64,000 nt of DNA from Oscillospiraceae bacterium. GTDB taxonomy: Bacteria; Bacillota; Clostridia; Oscillospirales; Acutalibacteraceae. The stretch covers positions 62,001 through 126,000 of the forward strand of contig JALCPO010000001.1 in assembly GCA_022650455.1 (NCBI GenBank), in the 5' to 3' direction. A model generated the notes under the pieces. That model saw nothing but the letters and a program-made list of their open reading frames with translations. It ran no database searches and was not told the DNA's origin. A program made the position numbers and the translations under genes. Positions 1-10,152 of this stretch are shown in pieces (the stretch's first letter is position 1; every line of letters starts with the position of its first letter).

Positions 1-500
1 AACTGTTTGACAATCCCATTGGCGTGTTGGCGAACAGTCCGGCTTTTCCGTGGCAAGTGACGAATCTTAGGAATTACATGGGAGTTTCTCCGGAGCAGGA
101 AAGCCAAGCCGACTGGGGAAAGGTCAAGCTGACCCCTTTTGGGCAGGCCGCCGGAACAAGACTGCTGCCGGGAGGGTATACTTCGCCGGAACGGTTTGTT
201 CGAACGGCATTTCAGAAAACGCATGTGCTTCAGCCTGAAAATGTGAACGAGGCGGTTGTGACCTGCTTTCATATTATGGACAGCGTCACCGTCCCCAAAG
301 GGGCCGTAGTGACGGACAGGGGGACCTATGATTATACTCAGTACACAGCTTTTTCCAATATCGATACGTGTGAATACTTTTTCAAAGCCTATGGCGGCAG
401 TGCAATCGAGACCGCAGGCCTTTGGGGTCACGATCTCAATGCCGACCATATCATTTGTTTCGGTCCATTAACGCAGCAGCCGGTTTTCATGCGAAGATAG
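1..500 (+). CDS. Choloylglycine hydrolase / penicillin V acylase family protein, C-terminal part (cut by window edge)
   Basis: The frame is open from the left edge, so the N-terminus with the catalytic Cys is outside the window. The visible part opens with NPIGVLANSPAF, the family segment carrying the conserved Asn of the Ntn-hydrolase site. SPERFVR further on carries the conserved Arg. Family members hydrolyse linear C-N amide bonds, either of conjugated bile acids or of penicillin V and acyl-homoserine lactones. The gene stops at 500 and is followed by a small ORF. The family call is firm. Substrate cannot be decided without the N-terminal pocket residues. A bile-salt hydrolase would fit a gut organism, but that is inference. 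Confidence 0.85.
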   Translation, partial: LFDNPIGVLANSPAFPWQVTNLRNYMGVSPEQESQADWGKVKLTPFGQAAGTRLLPGGYTSPERFVRTAFQKTHVLQPENVNEAVVTCFHIMDSVTVPKGAVVTDRGTYDYTQYTAFSNIDTCEYFFKAYGGSAIETAGLWGHDLNADHIICFGPLTQQPVFMRR

Positions 501-588
501 TCCGCTGGGTCTTGTTTTTTTGTTCATTCCACCGTCAGCATATAATTCTATGCTATTATTTTGAAAAAGGATAAAAAGGAATCATGTC

Positions 589-762
589 ATGACGTTAGAA
601 GAACTCAGGAAGATTGACCATGCAGTCCAAAAAATCCCATACCCGTTCGGCAGAAACTATTTGGCCTTCCGGACAATCATCCGAGGGCTTATCGATTCGG
701 GACAATCCGTAACGGGCGCGATCCGGCAGTATGCAGACTGGAAATATCGAATGCATAAATAA
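589..762 (+). CDS. Small hypothetical protein, 57 aa
   Basis: An ATG at 589 is preceded by AAAAGGA with good spacing and opens a 57-codon frame (MTLEELRKID...) ending in TAA at 760-762. The product is basic and mostly helical, with no signal peptide or membrane segment. It contains several aromatic residues near its end (QYADWKYRMHK). I do not recognise a family. Support comes from the ribosome site, its fit between two real genes, and amino-acid-like codon use. It lies 88 bases after the choloylglycine hydrolase gene on the same strand and could share its transcript. Confidence 0.45.
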   Translation: MTLEELRKIDHAVQKIPYPFGRNYLAFRTIIRGLIDSGQSVTGAIRQYADWKYRMHK

Positions 763-853
763 AGGAGCGGATTTCCTCACAAGCCGATTTTTGTGCACCG
801 TTTGTGTGCCGGGGCGTTTTTATGCCCGGGCAGATCCGGATACCGCGGAGGAC

Positions 854-1906
854 TCAGCGCACGAAATTTTTGAGGACGTCCAGCACATGCTCCATGTTTT
901 CGTCCGTCCCGATGGAAATGCGCAGAAAGTTGCGGATACGGGGCTGGTTGAACCAGCGCACCAGAATTCCGTTTTCCCGCAGCTTTGCAAACAAGGTCGC
1001 CCCCGGGACGCGCGGGTGCGAGGCAAAGACGAAGTTGGCTTTGGACGGGAGCACGGTGAAACCGAGCTTTTCGAGCCCCCGGCTGAAGCGCCCGCGCGTC
1101 TCCGCGATTTTCCCGTCGATCCCGGCGTAATACGCGGCGTCCGACACGGCGGCCGCCGCGGCCGCCGCGGCGATCCGGTCGACGGGGTAGGAGTTGAAGG
1201 AATTCTTCACCCGGTTCAGCCCCGCGACCAGATGCGGCTGCCCCAGCGCGTAGCCGACACGCAGACCGGCGAGGGAATGGGACTTGCTGAACGTGCGGAT
1301 GACCAGCAGGTTCGGGTATCGGCGGATGAGGCCCGCGACGCTCCGTCCGCCGAAAGCGATGTAGGCTTCATCGACGGCGACGACCCTGCCGGCGTGGTAC
1401 TCCAGCAGCCGGCGGATTTCGCCGGGGTCGAGGAAGATTCCGGTGGGCGCGTTCGGGTTGGGGAAAATCACGCCGCCCGCGGGCCGGAAATAATCCGCGA
1501 CGTCGATTTCAAAATCCCGGTTGAGCGGGACGGTTTGTACGGGGATGCCGTAAAAGCCGGCGAACACGGGGTAAAAGCTGTAGGTGATGTCGGGGAACAG
1601 AAGCGGCAGGACGGCGTCAAAAAAGGCGCAGAAGGTAAGCGACAGCACCTCGTCGCTGCCGTTGCCGCAGAAAACGCAGTCCGGGCCGATGTTTTCCGCT
1701 TTGGCAATGGCGGCGCGCAGGGCGCTCGCGTCCGGGTCGGGGTACAGCGGCAGGCCGGCGGCCGCTTCCCGGATCGCCCCGGAAAGCTCCGGGGTGGGCG
1801 GGTACGGATTTTCGTTGGTGTTCAGCTTGATATACCGGGCATCCTTCGGCTGCTCGCCCGCCGTATAGGGCGTGAGCCGCTTTGCCCGTTCGGACAGAAA
1901 TTCCAT
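854..1906 (-). CDS. hisC: Histidinol-phosphate aminotransferase
   Basis: Class I/II PLP aminotransferase of 350 residues that converts imidazole-acetol phosphate and glutamate to histidinol phosphate in histidine biosynthesis. The N-terminal block LNTNENPYPP is typical of HisC. GNGSDE (residues 81-86) contacts PLP phosphate, NPNAPTG (150-156) is the substrate/PLP-binding Asn region, and RTFSKSHSLAGLRVGY contains the Schiff-base Lys at about residue 208. Length matches the family. No other his gene is nearby, so it is a dispersed copy, and close relatives can act on aromatic keto acids. It is transcribed against its neighbours on both sides. Confidence 0.93.
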   Translation of the reverse strand: MEFLSERAKRLTPYTAGEQPKDARYIKLNTNENPYPPTPELSGAIREAAAGLPLYPDPDASALRAAIAKAENIGPDCVFCGNGSDEVLSLTFCAFFDAVLPLLFPDITYSFYPVFAGFYGIPVQTVPLNRDFEIDVADYFRPAGGVIFPNPNAPTGIFLDPGEIRRLLEYHAGRVVAVDEAYIAFGGRSVAGLIRRYPNLLVIRTFSKSHSLAGLRVGYALGQPHLVAGLNRVKNSFNSYPVDRIAAAAAAAAVSDAAYYAGIDGKIAETRGRFSRGLEKLGFTVLPSKANFVFASHPRVPGATLFAKLRENGILVRWFNQPRIRNFLRISIGTDENMEHVLDVLKNFVR

Positions 1907-2076
1907 GGAAAACAGTCCTTTCGGCGGCAGGGGGTTTCTTTCGCGCTTTACCCTGTTAGTTTACTACATTTCCCCGGGCAATACAATCGCCCGGCGCCGA
2001 TTTTTGCCGGGGAATCATTCCCGCGCCCCGGCGATCATAAGTATGGGAGGCATCTGCTTTTTCGGGGGAGGGAACC

Positions 2077-2835
2077 ATGAGAATTCTGTGCGCGCGGCCG
2101 AAAAGGACCGGCTCCGCCCGGGTGGGCAGAAAGCGGGACCGGCGGACGCTTCTGGGCTGGCTGGTCCTGGCGGCTTCGGTCGCCTTTTTTTTGCTGATTA
2201 CGGCGCTGCTGTGCCGGCCGCTGGTGCGCCTTGCGTCCAACCCGCGCGAGATGCGGGCGTTTGTGCTGGCGCAGGGCGGTTTTGGCCGTGCGGCGTTTCT
2301 GGGAATGGAAATCCTTCAGGGTTTTCTGCCGGTTCCGCTGGAGCTCACCGCCGTGGCGGGCGGCTATATTTTCGGAAAGACGCAGGGATTCCTTTTGTCC
2401 GTGTGCTCGGTGCCGGTTTCCTCCGCCGTGATTTTCCGCCTGACGAAGATGTTTGGCCACGGGCTTGCCGACCGGCTGATTCCTCCCATGCGGCAGAACC
2501 GCGCGCGCTGGTTCCGGAACGCAAAAGTGCGCGACGCCGTCACGTTTTTCGTATTTTTTATTCCCGGGACGCCCAAACGGCTGTTTGTGCTGACCGCCGG
2601 GCTTGTGCCGCAGAGTTTCCGCAGGTTTCTCGTCCTTTCCACGGCGGCGCGGGTTCCCGCGCTGTTTGCCTGCTCGTTCAGCGGGGGCGCGCTCGGCAGC
2701 GGCGACTATATCCTCGCGGTATTCCTGCTCGTCCTCATCGGCGGCCTCGCGCTTGCCGGATCCCTGTTCTACCGCAGGGTGGCGGGTCCGCGCAGCGCCG
2801 TCCCGCCCGCCGGAAAGCGGCTCGGAAAGAGGTAA
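2077..2835 (+). CDS. TVP38/TMEM64 (DedA-like) integral membrane protein
   Basis: 252-residue membrane protein with an Arg-rich cytoplasmic N-terminus and about five hydrophobic segments. The family core is visible as LQGFLPVPLELTAVAGGYIFG followed by FFIPGTPKR, the re-entrant-loop signature with its conserved Pro and Gly residues. Family members belong to the VTT/DedA group that has been linked to lipid scrambling or transport across the membrane. The start at 2077 follows GGGGGAGGG. It stands alone between hisC (opposite strand) and the ilv leader. Specific substrate unknown. Confidence 0.85.
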   Translation: MRILCARPKRTGSARVGRKRDRRTLLGWLVLAASVAFFLLITALLCRPLVRLASNPREMRAFVLAQGGFGRAAFLGMEILQGFLPVPLELTAVAGGYIFGKTQGFLLSVCSVPVSSAVIFRLTKMFGHGLADRLIPPMRQNRARWFRNAKVRDAVTFFVFFIPGTPKRLFVLTAGLVPQSFRRFLVLSTAARVPALFACSFSGGALGSGDYILAVFLLVLIGGLALAGSLFYRRVAGPRSAVPPAGKRLGKR

Positions 2836-2951
2836 TCCGCCTTTGGCGCGGGCCGGGAGCATCCGGAAAGGGTATTTTTGCCCTTTAAAATATTTGCTGA
2901 AAATCCGGAGCAAACGGATCGGGACAATGGATGAGTTTTATAAATCTGGGG

Positions 2952-2975
2952 AGATTGTAACATTTGTTACATTCT
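2952..2975. promoter_or_regulatory. 24-bp palindrome upstream of ilvB (operator candidate)
   Basis: TGTAACA-TT-TGTTACA (2956-2971) is a perfect inverted repeat. The outer AGA/TCT also pair after one mismatch. It sits just upstream of a possible extended -10 (TGGCATAAT, ending at 2998) that would drive the ilv operon, so it is placed to bind a regulator of branched-chain amino acid synthesis. It resembles the TnrA/GlnR half-sites TGTNA/TNACA but the spacer is one base short. Regulator identity is unknown. Confidence 0.5.
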
Positions 2976-3178
2976 TTTTGCGGAAGCTATGGCATAATAA
3001 CAGGCAAATCCGGAAGAGCTTTCCGAAAAACGGCCGGTGTTTCACCCGGCGTACGGAAGCCTTGGAAAACAGCCGCGGATCTGCGCGGCTGCCGTCCGGT
3101 GCTGAAATTGAAACGAATTTTTTATGATGCAATAAAAGAACGGAATCGTTTTTAATCCGTCACAAGGGAGTGATTGGT
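2976..3178 (+). other. ilvB 5' leader, no gene seen
   Basis: About 180 bases separate the putative -10 (2993-2998) from the ilvB start. The leader contains a short GCCGCG/CGCGGC hairpin near 3074-3091 but no U-tract terminator, no T-box GGTGGNACC motif and no leader peptide rich in Leu/Ile/Val codons. I see no attenuator that I can name. Confidence 0.4.
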
Positions 3179-4804
3179 TTGATCAGCGGAGCGGAGATTA
3201 TGGTCAAATGCCTGGAAAACGAAGGGGTCAAGCTGGTATTCGGCTATCCGGGCGCGGCGATCTGCCCGTTTTACGACTCGCTGTACCGCTCCGCCGTCAA
3301 ACACGTTCTGGTCCGGGAGGAGCAGAACGCCGCCCATGCGGCGAGCGGCTATGCCCGCATGGCGGGGGTCCCGGGCGTCTGTGTCACAACGTCCGGCCCG
3401 GGGGCGACGAACCTCATCACCGGAATTGCGACGGCGTACATGGATTCCATTCCGCTGATCGCCGTCACCGGCCAGGTGAACCAGTGGCTCCTGGGCCGCG
3501 ACGTGTTCCAGGAGGCCGATATCACCGGCGCCTGCGCCTCTTTTACCAAGCACTCGTACCTTGTCAAGGATGCGGAGGATCTGCCGCGCGTTTTCAAGGA
3601 AGCGTTCCACATCGCGTCCACGGGCCGGCCCGGTCCGGTCCTGATCGACGTGCCGACGGACGTGCAGAAGCAGGCGGTCGCGTCTTTTTCCTATCCGCAG
3701 AAGGTGCAGATCGCCGGCTACAAGCCCCGCACGCAGGGCCACGCCATGCAGATCAGGAGGGCGGCCAAGGCGGTTGCCGCGGCAAAGCGCCCGCTCCTGT
3801 GCTGCGGGGGCGGCGTGGTGCTTGCCGGCGCGCGGGAAGAGCTTCTCGCATTTTCCGGGAAAACCGGAATCCCCGTCGTCACCACCATGATGGGCCTCGG
3901 CATGGTTCCGATGGACTGTCCCGGATACCTCGGGATGATTGGGATGTACGGGCAGGAAAATGCCAACCGCGCCATGCGCGACGCGGACCTCATCATTCTG
4001 TGCGGTGCCCGCGTGGGCGACCGCGCCGTTTCCGACCCGCAGCAGATTTCGGAAACCACGAAAATCATTCATATCGACATCGACCCGGCGGAAATCGGGA
4101 AGAACATGGACGTGGATATCCCCATTGTGGGCGACATCCGCCTGGTGCTGCATACCCTCGCGGAGGAAACGGACGGTTCCGCCCCAAAGCCGTGGGTCGA
4201 AAAAGTGAAGGCTGAAAAAGCCGCCTATGTGCCGAAGGGCGCACCGCGGGAGGGTTCCGGGTTCGTGGAGCCGCGCTCGTTTCTGCGCGCGCTTTTCGGC
4301 AGGATGGAACCGGACGCCGTCCTCTGTGCCGACGTCGGGCAGAGCCAGATCTGGGCGGCGAACAATTTCCGGGTGAAAGAAGGCCGGTTCCTCACCTCCG
4401 GCGGGCTCGGCACCATGGGTTACGCCCTGCCCGCGGCGATCGGCGCGAAGCTCGCCGCACCGAACCGGCAGGTGGTCTGCGTCTGCGGCGACGGCGCGTT
4501 CCAGATGTCGTCGTGCGAGCTTGCCACCCTGAGGCAGATGGGCGCCGACGTCAAGATCGTCCTGATGCGGAACGACCGCCTGGGCATGGTCCGGGAAGTG
4601 CAGAGCCGTTCCTACGGGGGCCGCTACGCCGCGACCGATCTGACCGGCGGACCGGACTTCGGAAAACTTGCCGGGGCCTACGGCATCCCTTCGGAGGAAG
4701 CGGCAGGCAACGCGGACGCCGAACGGGCCGCCGGGCGGATGCTCGGCCAGAGCGGGCCGTTCCTGCTGGTCTGCCGGGTTGATCCCGACGAGCCGACGCT
4801 GTGA
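3179..4804 (+). CDS. ilvB: Acetolactate synthase, large (catalytic) subunit
   Basis: ThDP-dependent enzyme joining two pyruvates to 2-acetolactate (or pyruvate plus 2-ketobutyrate) in Val/Leu/Ile synthesis. The N-terminal PYR domain has FGYPGAAICPFYDSL and the catalytic Glu in VREEQNAAH (about residue 48). The central domain is FAD-binding. The C-terminal PP domain shows GDGAFQMSSCEL...LMRN, the ThDP-Mg motif. I place the start at TTG 3179, 541 residues, because AAGGGAG lies 8 bases upstream. The in-frame GTG at 3170 would touch the ribosome site. It heads ilvB-ilvN-ilvC. Confidence 0.95.
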   Translation: MISGAEIMVKCLENEGVKLVFGYPGAAICPFYDSLYRSAVKHVLVREEQNAAHAASGYARMAGVPGVCVTTSGPGATNLITGIATAYMDSIPLIAVTGQVNQWLLGRDVFQEADITGACASFTKHSYLVKDAEDLPRVFKEAFHIASTGRPGPVLIDVPTDVQKQAVASFSYPQKVQIAGYKPRTQGHAMQIRRAAKAVAAAKRPLLCCGGGVVLAGAREELLAFSGKTGIPVVTTMMGLGMVPMDCPGYLGMIGMYGQENANRAMRDADLIILCGARVGDRAVSDPQQISETTKIIHIDIDPAEIGKNMDVDIPIVGDIRLVLHTLAEETDGSAPKPWVEKVKAEKAAYVPKGAPREGSGFVEPRSFLRALFGRMEPDAVLCADVGQSQIWAANNFRVKEGRFLTSGGLGTMGYALPAAIGAKLAAPNRQVVCVCGDGAFQMSSCELATLRQMGADVKIVLMRNDRLGMVREVQSRSYGGRYAATDLTGGPDFGKLAGAYGIPSEEAAGNADAERAAGRMLGQSGPFLLVCRVDPDEPTL

Positions 4805-6457
<1,653 letters not shown>

Positions 6458-6477
6458 CGGAAAGCGTTTTTTCACCG

Positions 6478-6512
6478 GGGCGGCGCGCGTTCGTTTGCGC
6501 GCCGCCCTTTTT
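6478..6512 (+). terminator. Terminator of the ilv operon
   Basis: A GC-rich hairpin GGGCGGCGCGC / GCGCGCCGCCC with an 8-base loop is followed by TTTTT. It ends 55 bases after the ilvC stop. Confidence 0.9.
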
Positions 6513-6640
6513 CTGCTCTCCGGGCCGTTCCGCTATTGATTATTTTCTGCCGGCCGCATACAATAAAAACAGCCGATCCACCGCGGCGAACTTCCGGCAG
6601 GGCCGCCCTGCGGAAACCACCTCGGCGAAGGGGATATTTT

Positions 6641-7414
6641 ATGTGGGATAGAACGATCCTGAAGTCCAACGCCCGCGTTGCGCTGACGGGGCGGTACGGT
6701 ACGGCTTACGCGGCATGCCTGCTCGTTTCCCTGATTACCGGCGTGTTCGACATTATGGAGCGGTTCCGCGCGGAGAGCTCCGGCTGGTTTTTCGGCGATT
6801 CCTTTTTCTATATGCGCGAGCAGCCGCAGAGGCCGTATTACCTGAACATCGTCCTGGCGGTTTTCGTCGGGATCCCGCTGACGGTGGGGCTGGCCCGCTT
6901 TTTCGTCCGGAACCGTTTCGGCGAAACGGATCTCCGCACGGTGTTCAGCGGATTCCGGCGCGATTACGGGAACACGCTGGGCGCCATGTTCGGGACCGAT
7001 CTTCTGGTCCTGCTCTGGATGTTTCTGCTGATCATTCCGGGAATCATCAAATCGATGGAGTACAGCATGGTCCCCTACATCCTTTCCGACAACCCGTCCA
7101 TGCCGGGCGGCCGCGCGCGGCAGATCAGCGGCAGAATGACCGACGGGGAAAAGGGAGCTGTTTTTGTGCTGTACCTGTCCTTTTGCGGCTGGTACTTTCT
7201 TGCGGCCGCCGCCATCGCGGCCGGCAACCGGGTGTTCCGGCCCGCGGCCGGGCTGATCTCCGCCGCGGTGATTCCCCTGGTGACGGCTTACCAGAAGGCG
7301 ACGTTTGCGGAGCTTTATATTTTCATGCGCGACCGCGCCATCCGGAGCGGAGCGGCCCGGCCGGAGGAATTCGGCCTGGTTCCCCCGCAGCCGGATGCGC
7401 ATCCCGCGGCGTGA
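6641..7414 (+). CDS. DUF975 family membrane protein
   Basis: 257 residues with roughly six hydrophobic segments. The family pattern is visible in the N-terminal WDRTILKSNARVAL and in the central WMFLLIIPGIIKSMEYSMVPYILSDNP block that is characteristic of DUF975. Function is unknown; relatives occur widely in Firmicutes as single genes. I use ATG 6641, although the ribosome site is weak (GGGGATATTTT). A small hairpin just after the stop (TTCCGCC/GGCGGAA near 7410-7430) has no U-tract. Confidence 0.85.
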   Translation: MWDRTILKSNARVALTGRYGTAYAACLLVSLITGVFDIMERFRAESSGWFFGDSFFYMREQPQRPYYLNIVLAVFVGIPLTVGLARFFVRNRFGETDLRTVFSGFRRDYGNTLGAMFGTDLLVLLWMFLLIIPGIIKSMEYSMVPYILSDNPSMPGGRARQISGRMTDGEKGAVFVLYLSFCGWYFLAAAAIAAGNRVFRPAAGLISAAVIPLVTAYQKATFAELYIFMRDRAIRSGAARPEEFGLVPPQPDAHPAA

Positions 7415-7582
7415 TTTCCGCCCCGCGCGGCGGAACCGTGTATCCGACAAAAAATCCGAACCATTTTCCGCGGAATTGTTTAAACTGTAAAAAACACCGC
7501 AGATTATTAAATAAATTCCAATTTTGTACGATAAATAATATAGGATTTCTTTTTATTTTTGTGCATCGAGGCGGAAACCGTT

Positions 7583-8143
7583 ATGGAAATCGAAAAAATT
7601 GCTTCGGCCGTAGGATCGGACCAAAGTGTTGCCGGTGCGGCGCAGCCGTCCGGTGCTTCGGATTCCCAAATCGCCGAGCTGAGGCGTCTGGCCGATTCCA
7701 TCCGCAAAATGGAGAACGACGTCCGCATCACCGCACGGGTACAGGGAATGTCCGGCTCCGGCCTTCAGGCGAAGCTGCGCCAATATGACGACCTTTTGGG
7801 CAAGGTCAACCAGCAGATCCGCCAGCTGGAACGCCAGAACAGGCAGTCGTCCGTGAAAGAGGGGGGACTCCCGCCAAAGCGGGTTGGCGTTTCCATGCTG
7901 CAGTACCATACCGACGCCGCGCAGATTGCCCTGCGGAATTCCGGCGTGCCCCTGAGCGCAGCGGTTTCGGACACCATGCGGGTGCAGATCTCAAAGGCGC
8001 AGGCGAACGCCGCCGAACGGAAGGCGGAACAGAAACTGAAAGCCCAGGTGCAGAACGAGCCCGAAAAGACCGAGGCTTCCGAAGTCCTCAACCTTCTCGT
8101 CTGGGCCTGTCCCAGCGGAAAAAGCCCTCACGGATTGCCGTGA
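7583..8143 (+). CDS. Hypothetical coiled-coil protein, 186 aa
   Basis: I do not recognise a family. The product is soluble and Gln/Ala/Lys-rich. Helical heptad-like stretches cover about residues 25-95 and 140-175, separated by a segment with GVPLSAAVSDTMR. There is no signal peptide. ATG 7583 is chosen over an upstream TTG (7559) because GAGG lies 11 bases before it. An AT-rich stretch (7495-7560) upstream may hold a promoter. The stop codon (8141-8143) lies inside the terminator hairpin, so the last ten or so codons are also terminator sequence. Confidence 0.6.
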   Translation: MEIEKIASAVGSDQSVAGAAQPSGASDSQIAELRRLADSIRKMENDVRITARVQGMSGSGLQAKLRQYDDLLGKVNQQIRQLERQNRQSSVKEGGLPPKRVGVSMLQYHTDAAQIALRNSGVPLSAAVSDTMRVQISKAQANAAERKAEQKLKAQVQNEPEKTEASEVLNLLVWACPSGKSPHGLP

Positions 8144-8157
8144 GGGCTGATTTTTTG
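8118..8157. terminator. Bidirectional terminator between the coiled-coil gene and pstA
   Basis: An 11-bp perfect stem AGCCCTCACGG / CCGTGAGGGCT (8123-8148) has a 4-base loop. It is followed by T-runs on both strands (GATTTTTT on +, TTTTTCC on -). It serves the convergent genes on both sides. Confidence 0.9.
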
Positions 8158-8181
8158 CCGTTCGGGGGAAAATGCGGAGAA

Positions 8182-9063
8182 TTATTTTGCCGAGCCGGTC
8201 AGCTTGCGGTCGAGATGGCGGCCGAGCGAGCGCGCTCCGATGCTGAACGCGAGAACCATCAGAATCAGGACGGCGGACGATACGTTGGCGATCTGCGCGG
8301 CGTTGGGCGCGACCGCTTCCGTCCGCGACGCCCAGATGTGCAGGGCGAGCGTTTCGCCGGGGCGGAACGGGTTCAGGGGACATGTGGGCGAGGAAAGATT
8401 CCAGCTTTTCCAGTTGATGTCGGTGCTCATGCCCGCCGTGTACAGGAGGGCCGCCGCTTCGCCGAATCCGCGGCCGGCGGCGAGGATCACGCCGGTAATG
8501 ATGCGCGGCACGCAAGCCGGGAGCAGGACTTTTGCGATCGTCTGCCAGTGCGTTGCGCCGAGCGCAAAGCTGCCTTCTTTCCACTTCGGCGGAACGGCGC
8601 GGAGCGCGTCCTCCGTCGTGGTGGTGATCAGCGGCAGGCTCAGGATGGAAACCGCCAGCGCGCCCGCAAACAGGTTCCACTTTCCATGGATCAGCTCGAC
8701 GAATACCAGAGCCCCGAACAGGCCGACCACAATGGAGGGAAGGGACGAGAGCGTTTCCATGCAGGTGCGGATGAAGTTCGTCAGCCGGCCGGGGCGGGCG
8801 TACTCCGCCATGTAAACGCCGGCGCAGACGCCGACGGGGACGCTGAAGAGAAGCGACAGGAACACCAGGTAAACCGTGTTGAAGAACTGGTTGCCGATCC
8901 CGTTCGCGTTGAATGCGAAGACCGACGCGTCCAGTCCGGAAAATCCTTTTACCAGTACGTAGACTGTGAAACAGCCGAGGAGAAGGAGAAAGAAACCGGC
9001 TACGCAGTACAGGACCGCCGTCATCAGTTTGTCCGCGGCAAGCGCCTTTTTATGTCTGCTCAT
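8182..9063 (-). CDS. pstA: Phosphate ABC transporter, permease PstA
   Basis: 293-residue inner-membrane permease of the high-affinity phosphate importer, working with PstC and the ATPase PstB. It has six hydrophobic segments. The binding-protein-dependent transport signature (EAA loop) is visible near ALRAVPPKWKEGSFALGATHWQTI with a following VILAAGRGFGEAAALL. The start overlaps the pstC stop by four bases (ATGA), indicating translational coupling. The usual next gene, pstB, is absent: the operon ends at the terminator at 8118-8157. Confidence 0.94.
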   Translation of the reverse strand: MSRHKKALAADKLMTAVLYCVAGFFLLLLGCFTVYVLVKGFSGLDASVFAFNANGIGNQFFNTVYLVFLSLLFSVPVGVCAGVYMAEYARPGRLTNFIRTCMETLSSLPSIVVGLFGALVFVELIHGKWNLFAGALAVSILSLPLITTTTEDALRAVPPKWKEGSFALGATHWQTIAKVLLPACVPRIITGVILAAGRGFGEAAALLYTAGMSTDINWKSWNLSSPTCPLNPFRPGETLALHIWASRTEAVAPNAAQIANVSSAVLILMVLAFSIGARSLGRHLDRKLTGSAK

Positions 9064-9956
9064 TTGATTTTTTCTCCTTTCGCCGTCACTTTGCGGATCA
9101 GGAAGATGAACAGGTACGAAATCAGCAGGAGCAGAAGCGCCATGGTCCAGAGCGCGGTGCTGTACTCGCCGCCCTCGGTCGCGCCGCCCATGTCGGAGGC
9201 GATCAGCGCGGTCAGGTTGTTCGTCGGCGAAAGGATTCCGGCCGGGAAAGCCTTCATTTTGCCGATGACCATGGCCACGGCGAGGGCTTCGCCGAACGCG
9301 CGCGAAAGGCCCAGAATGATGCCGGTCAGGATGCCGGGCTTCGCCGCCGGGAGCAGAATCCTCCGGATGACCTGCCAGCGCGTGGAGCCGAGGCCGTAGG
9401 CGGCTTCCTGGTATCCTGCCGGAACGCCCGCGATGGCGTCGGCGGAAACGCTCGCAATGGTCGGAAAAATCATGACGGCCAGCACGATGCCGCCCGCCAG
9501 GACCGAGTACCCGTAGGAAAGGTGAAACAGCTGCTCCAGAAACGGGACCAGCACCGTGGTGCCCACCCAGCCGTAAACGACCGACGGGATGCCCACGAAG
9601 ATCTCAACCGCGGGGCGGAAGATCTTTTCGCTGACCTTCGGCGAAATGACCGACATAAAGATCGCCGCGGCGAGGCTGAACGGCGTCGCAATCAGCAGGG
9701 CGAGGAAACAGACGCAGATGGAGCCCACGATAAAAATCGCCGCGCCGATCTGACCGCCGCCGGTAAAATCGTCCGCCGGGTTCCACTGCGGGGAGAACAG
9801 GAATTCCCACACGCTGTGGTGGTATGTCGTAAAGGTACCGGATCCTTTGTAGAACAGAAAAGCCCCGATTGCGAAAGTAAGTACGATCAGGAATAGCCCG
9901 CACGCGGTGACGATTCCGCGCCATATGGAATCTTTTCTTGCCATTCGGCAGTTCAC
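9060..9956 (-). CDS. pstC: Phosphate ABC transporter, permease PstC
   Basis: 298-residue permease paired with PstA. It has an N-terminal hydrophobic anchor (CGLFLIVLTFAIGAFLFYKG), a periplasmic region and the conserved permease core with the EAA motif (PAGYQEAAYGLGSTRWQVI...GIILGLSRAFGEALAVAM). A good ribosome site (AAAGAGGAG) precedes the start. It lies 196 bases downstream of pstS, and that gap contains a stable hairpin. Confidence 0.94.
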   Translation of the reverse strand: MNCRMARKDSIWRGIVTACGLFLIVLTFAIGAFLFYKGSGTFTTYHHSVWEFLFSPQWNPADDFTGGGQIGAAIFIVGSICVCFLALLIATPFSLAAAIFMSVISPKVSEKIFRPAVEIFVGIPSVVYGWVGTTVLVPFLEQLFHLSYGYSVLAGGIVLAVMIFPTIASVSADAIAGVPAGYQEAAYGLGSTRWQVIRRILLPAAKPGILTGIILGLSRAFGEALAVAMVIGKMKAFPAGILSPTNNLTALIASDMGGATEGGEYSTALWTMALLLLLISYLFIFLIRKVTAKGEKIK

Positions 9957-10079
9957 TCCTCTTTTTCAACGGTTTTGGAAGATATCCCAAAACGCACAAG
10001 GGCGGCGGATGCCGATGCGCACTCGCCGCAGAGTCCGGTTCCGGCCGCAGCCTTCTCCGGTCTTGTGTTGTTTTTTAAA

Positions 10080-10140
10080 GTCTGTTCCGAAAGAGGACGC
10101 TGTCCGAAAGGGATTTACCGCAGTTCCGCCCGGAACAGAC
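10080..10140. repeat. Intercistronic hairpin between pstS and pstC
   Basis: GTCTGTTCCG (10080-10089) and CGGAACAGAC (10131-10140) are perfect 10-base inverted repeats enclosing a second small hairpin (GGAC-GCT-GTCC). On the - strand the outer stem is followed by a short T/A tract. Position just after a binding-protein gene suggests partial termination or RNA stabilisation that keeps PstS in excess over the permease. Confidence 0.55.
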
Positions 10141-10152
10141 ACAGTCCGCTCG

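Noticed and set aside
2836-3178. T-box or leader-peptide attenuator before ilvB
   Set aside because: No GGTGGNACC motif, no terminator with U-tract, and no leader peptide rich in branched-chain codons.
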